A stretch of 64,000 nucleotides of DNA, from the NCBI RefSeq assembly GCF_018130215.1, contig NZ_JAFCKQ010000001.1, forward strand, positions 603,360-667,359, in the 5' to 3' direction. The stretch comes from Bradyrhizobium jicamae. Its GTDB lineage: Bacteria > Pseudomonadota > Alphaproteobacteria > Rhizobiales > Xanthobacteraceae. Position numbers and translations under genes: made by a program. The notes beneath the pieces are model-generated. The model was given only the letters and a program-made list of their open reading frames with translations. It was not told where the DNA came from and made no database searches. Positions 63,670 to 64,000 of the stretch are shown piece by piece; the stretch's first letter is position 1, and the number at the start of each line of letters is the position of its first letter.

Positions 63670-64000
63670 GCCAATCATTGATTTGCCCGACGGCGCAAGC
63701 CCCCACCACAAAAATAATTCGGTTTATCGTAATGCCAAATCAGTGTATAGATTTTCCGTCTCATCCGATCGAGGGGCGCTCGCGATCGTCACGAACGTTG
63801 CGGTGGGATGCGGTGGACGCCGCATGCGTGACTGACGAGAGCGCATGAGCGGACGGCGAAATCGTGCAGGCCTGACGCCCTGGTGGCAGGTGTCTCATCG
63901 GAGGAGGCCAACGCCCCTTCCGTATGACGGTGACAAAAGAGCCCAGTCTCGCCGGGGAGAGCACGTATAAGCCGTAACCCATCGCGCAGGGAAAGCCGGG
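63670..64000. repeat. Noncoding dispersed repeat, truncated by the window end
   Basis: From about 63670 to the end there is no convincing coding frame. Segments such as GAGAGCACGTATAAGCCGTAA and GCGCATGAGCGGACGGCGAAATCG match a sequence I recall as recurrent in Bradyrhizobium intergenic DNA, often annotated as tiny hypothetical proteins. Several GC-rich arms suggest a folded transcript. The assignment is from memory, and the element continues outside the window. The 63560-63669 stretch is GC-rich intergenic DNA with no gene. Confidence 0.5.

Noticed and set aside
63596..63848. Two overlapping 79-80 residue plus-strand frames near the right edge
   Set aside because: No ribosome site, domain or signal; the area looks like the start of a noncoding repeat.

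Overview
The window looks like chromosomal DNA of a Bradyrhizobium-type alphaproteobacterium (Nitrobacteraceae). It is GC-rich and densely coded. The gene orders trpF-trpB-trpA-accD-folC, aroA-cmk / rpsA-sppA-ihfB and lptC-lptA-lptB-rpoN-hpf-ptsN are typical of Rhizobiales. A small heat-shock gene has a ROSE-type leader of the kind described in Bradyrhizobium, and several dispersed palindromes familiar from this group occur between genes. I see no prophage, insertion sequence, conjugative element or CRISPR array. Most of the window is core genome.

Layout. 0-3 kb: the end of a histidine kinase, a TsaE-sugar kinase fusion, a PilZ protein and a MurU-like nucleotidyltransferase (tRNA t6A synthesis plus murein sugar recycling). 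3-10 kb: addB-addA (double-strand-break repair) and trxA. 10-23 kb, mostly minus strand: phosphoesterase, folC, accD, trpA, trpB, trpF, a LapA-like membrane protein, ihfB, sppA, rpsA, two unrecognised small genes, cmk and aroA. 23-25 kb: FYDLN acid-tail protein, tRNA-Ala, a palindromic repeat, a GIY-YIG protein and the divergent ohrR/ohr peroxide pair. 25-31 kb: a family III CoA-transferase and a ugpBAEC glycerol-phosphate importer with an apparent Pho box. 31-32 kb: a sigma-32 promoter, a ROSE thermometer, hsp20 and a DUF1150 gene. 32-39 kb: a two-barrel outer-membrane protein, a small conserved protein, then a lipid/CoA module (AMP ligase, saccharopine-dehydrogenase-like protein, SDR) divergent from a TetR regulator.

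39-47 kb, minus strand: ptsN, hpf, rpoN, lptB, two tandem lptA genes, lptC and an RNase D-like exonuclease. These join LPS export, sigma-54, ribosome hibernation and nitrogen PTS. 47-55 kb: an MFS transporter, a stand-alone EF-G C-terminal half, tRNA-Leu, an NDUFA9-like protein, uppP, a GST, queG, a thioesterase-like protein, an NTF2-like protein and an alpha/beta hydrolase. 55-62 kb: infC (AUU start), rpmI, rplT, a six-cysteine secreted protein, pheS and pheT. 62-64 kb: a TauE/SafE transporter, a secreted metallo-beta-lactamase-fold protein and the start of a dispersed noncoding repeat that runs off the window.

The best candidates for new biology are the G-domain-less EF-G, the tandem LptA pair, the AccD that lost three of its four zinc cysteines, the two-barrel outer-membrane protein, the three-operator TetR/SDR region, the GIY-YIG/palindrome/tRNA unit and the terminal repeat. 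Coordinates and start choices come from reading alone; no alignment or search was run.
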